This document shows positions 56,181 through 56,244 of a DNA stretch of 56,244 nucleotides, piece by piece. The position numbers and the translations under genes are program-made. The DNA is taken from contig CANFEY010000026.1 of the NCBI GenBank assembly GCA_947446025.1, positions 1 to 56,244 on the forward strand. Reading direction: 5' to 3'. Numbering within the stretch: position 1 is the first letter of the stretch; every line of letters begins with the position of its first letter. The notes beneath the pieces are model-generated. The model saw only the letters and a list, made by a program, of their open reading frames with translations. It did not search any database and had not been told where the DNA came from. The DNA comes from Bryobacterales bacterium. Lineage in GTDB: Bacteria > Acidobacteriota > Terriglobia > Bryobacterales > Bryobacteraceae.

Positions 56181-56244
56181 TACGGCGGAGAGAAAGTAGA
56201 CCGCCGGGAAACTGGTTCCAGCAGACATTCTGTGTTTGTGGAAC

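Overview
The window looks like the chromosome of an acidobacterium of the Solibacter/Bryobacter group (Bryobacterales). This rests on lineage-type families read from the translations: Solibacter-type C-terminal domains (TIGR03437-like) on three secreted proteins, a TIGR03435-type protein, and a 1201-residue Oar-like TonB receptor with an N-terminal carboxypeptidase-regulatory domain. High GC and a dense mix of housekeeping and secreted genes agree. No rRNA, tRNA or CRISPR array was seen.

Layout. 0-6.3 kb is an accessory edge: a possible insertion-sequence end, a Phd/PIN toxin-antitoxin pair, a Tat-exported purple-acid-phosphatase-like enzyme, a CotH-family gene broken by an in-frame TAA, a MazE/MazF-type pair and a TIGR03435 protein. 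6.4-12.1 kb is an F-type ATP synthase operon on the minus strand (b', b, delta, alpha, gamma, beta, epsilon) without the a and c genes. 12.3-15.6 kb holds an exported alpha/beta-hydrolase-like protein and modB-modC. 15.5-20.2 kb is the nitrogen operon amtB-glnB-glnD with a decayed LysE gene at its end. 20.4-22.4 kb is a periplasmic PPIase. 22.4-28.4 kb is a very tight minus-strand operon: ggt, sugar isomerase, asnS, cupin, arginase, ddl. 28.4-32.0 kb is the TonB receptor. 32.1-38.6 kb mixes mrp, fabD, small unknowns, ispG and a frameshifted ankyrin gene. 38.6-50.9 kb carries a POT peptide transporter, unknown secreted proteins (two with in-frame stops), FecR, M20 peptidase, MurJ, NUDIX, PhyH, HemQ and a zinc-ribbon coiled-coil protein. 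50.9-55.2 kb encodes two large secreted proteins. 55.2-56.2 kb is a graveyard of transposase, helicase and integrase pieces.

Two patterns cut across the window. First, at least five accessory genes carry nonsense or frameshift lesions while roughly 20 kb of core genes carry none, which suggests relaxed selection more than random sequencing error. Second, at least nine genes have a TATAAT-like hexamer ending 5-8 bases before the start codon, mostly without a ribosome binding site, which suggests widespread leaderless transcription. I did not find a convincing new multi-gene defence or metabolic system. The best leads are the leaderless pattern, the lesion pattern, the operator-embedded leaderless antitoxin promoter, the truncated epsilon subunit, the Mrp protein without its CxxC and the compact six-gene operon.
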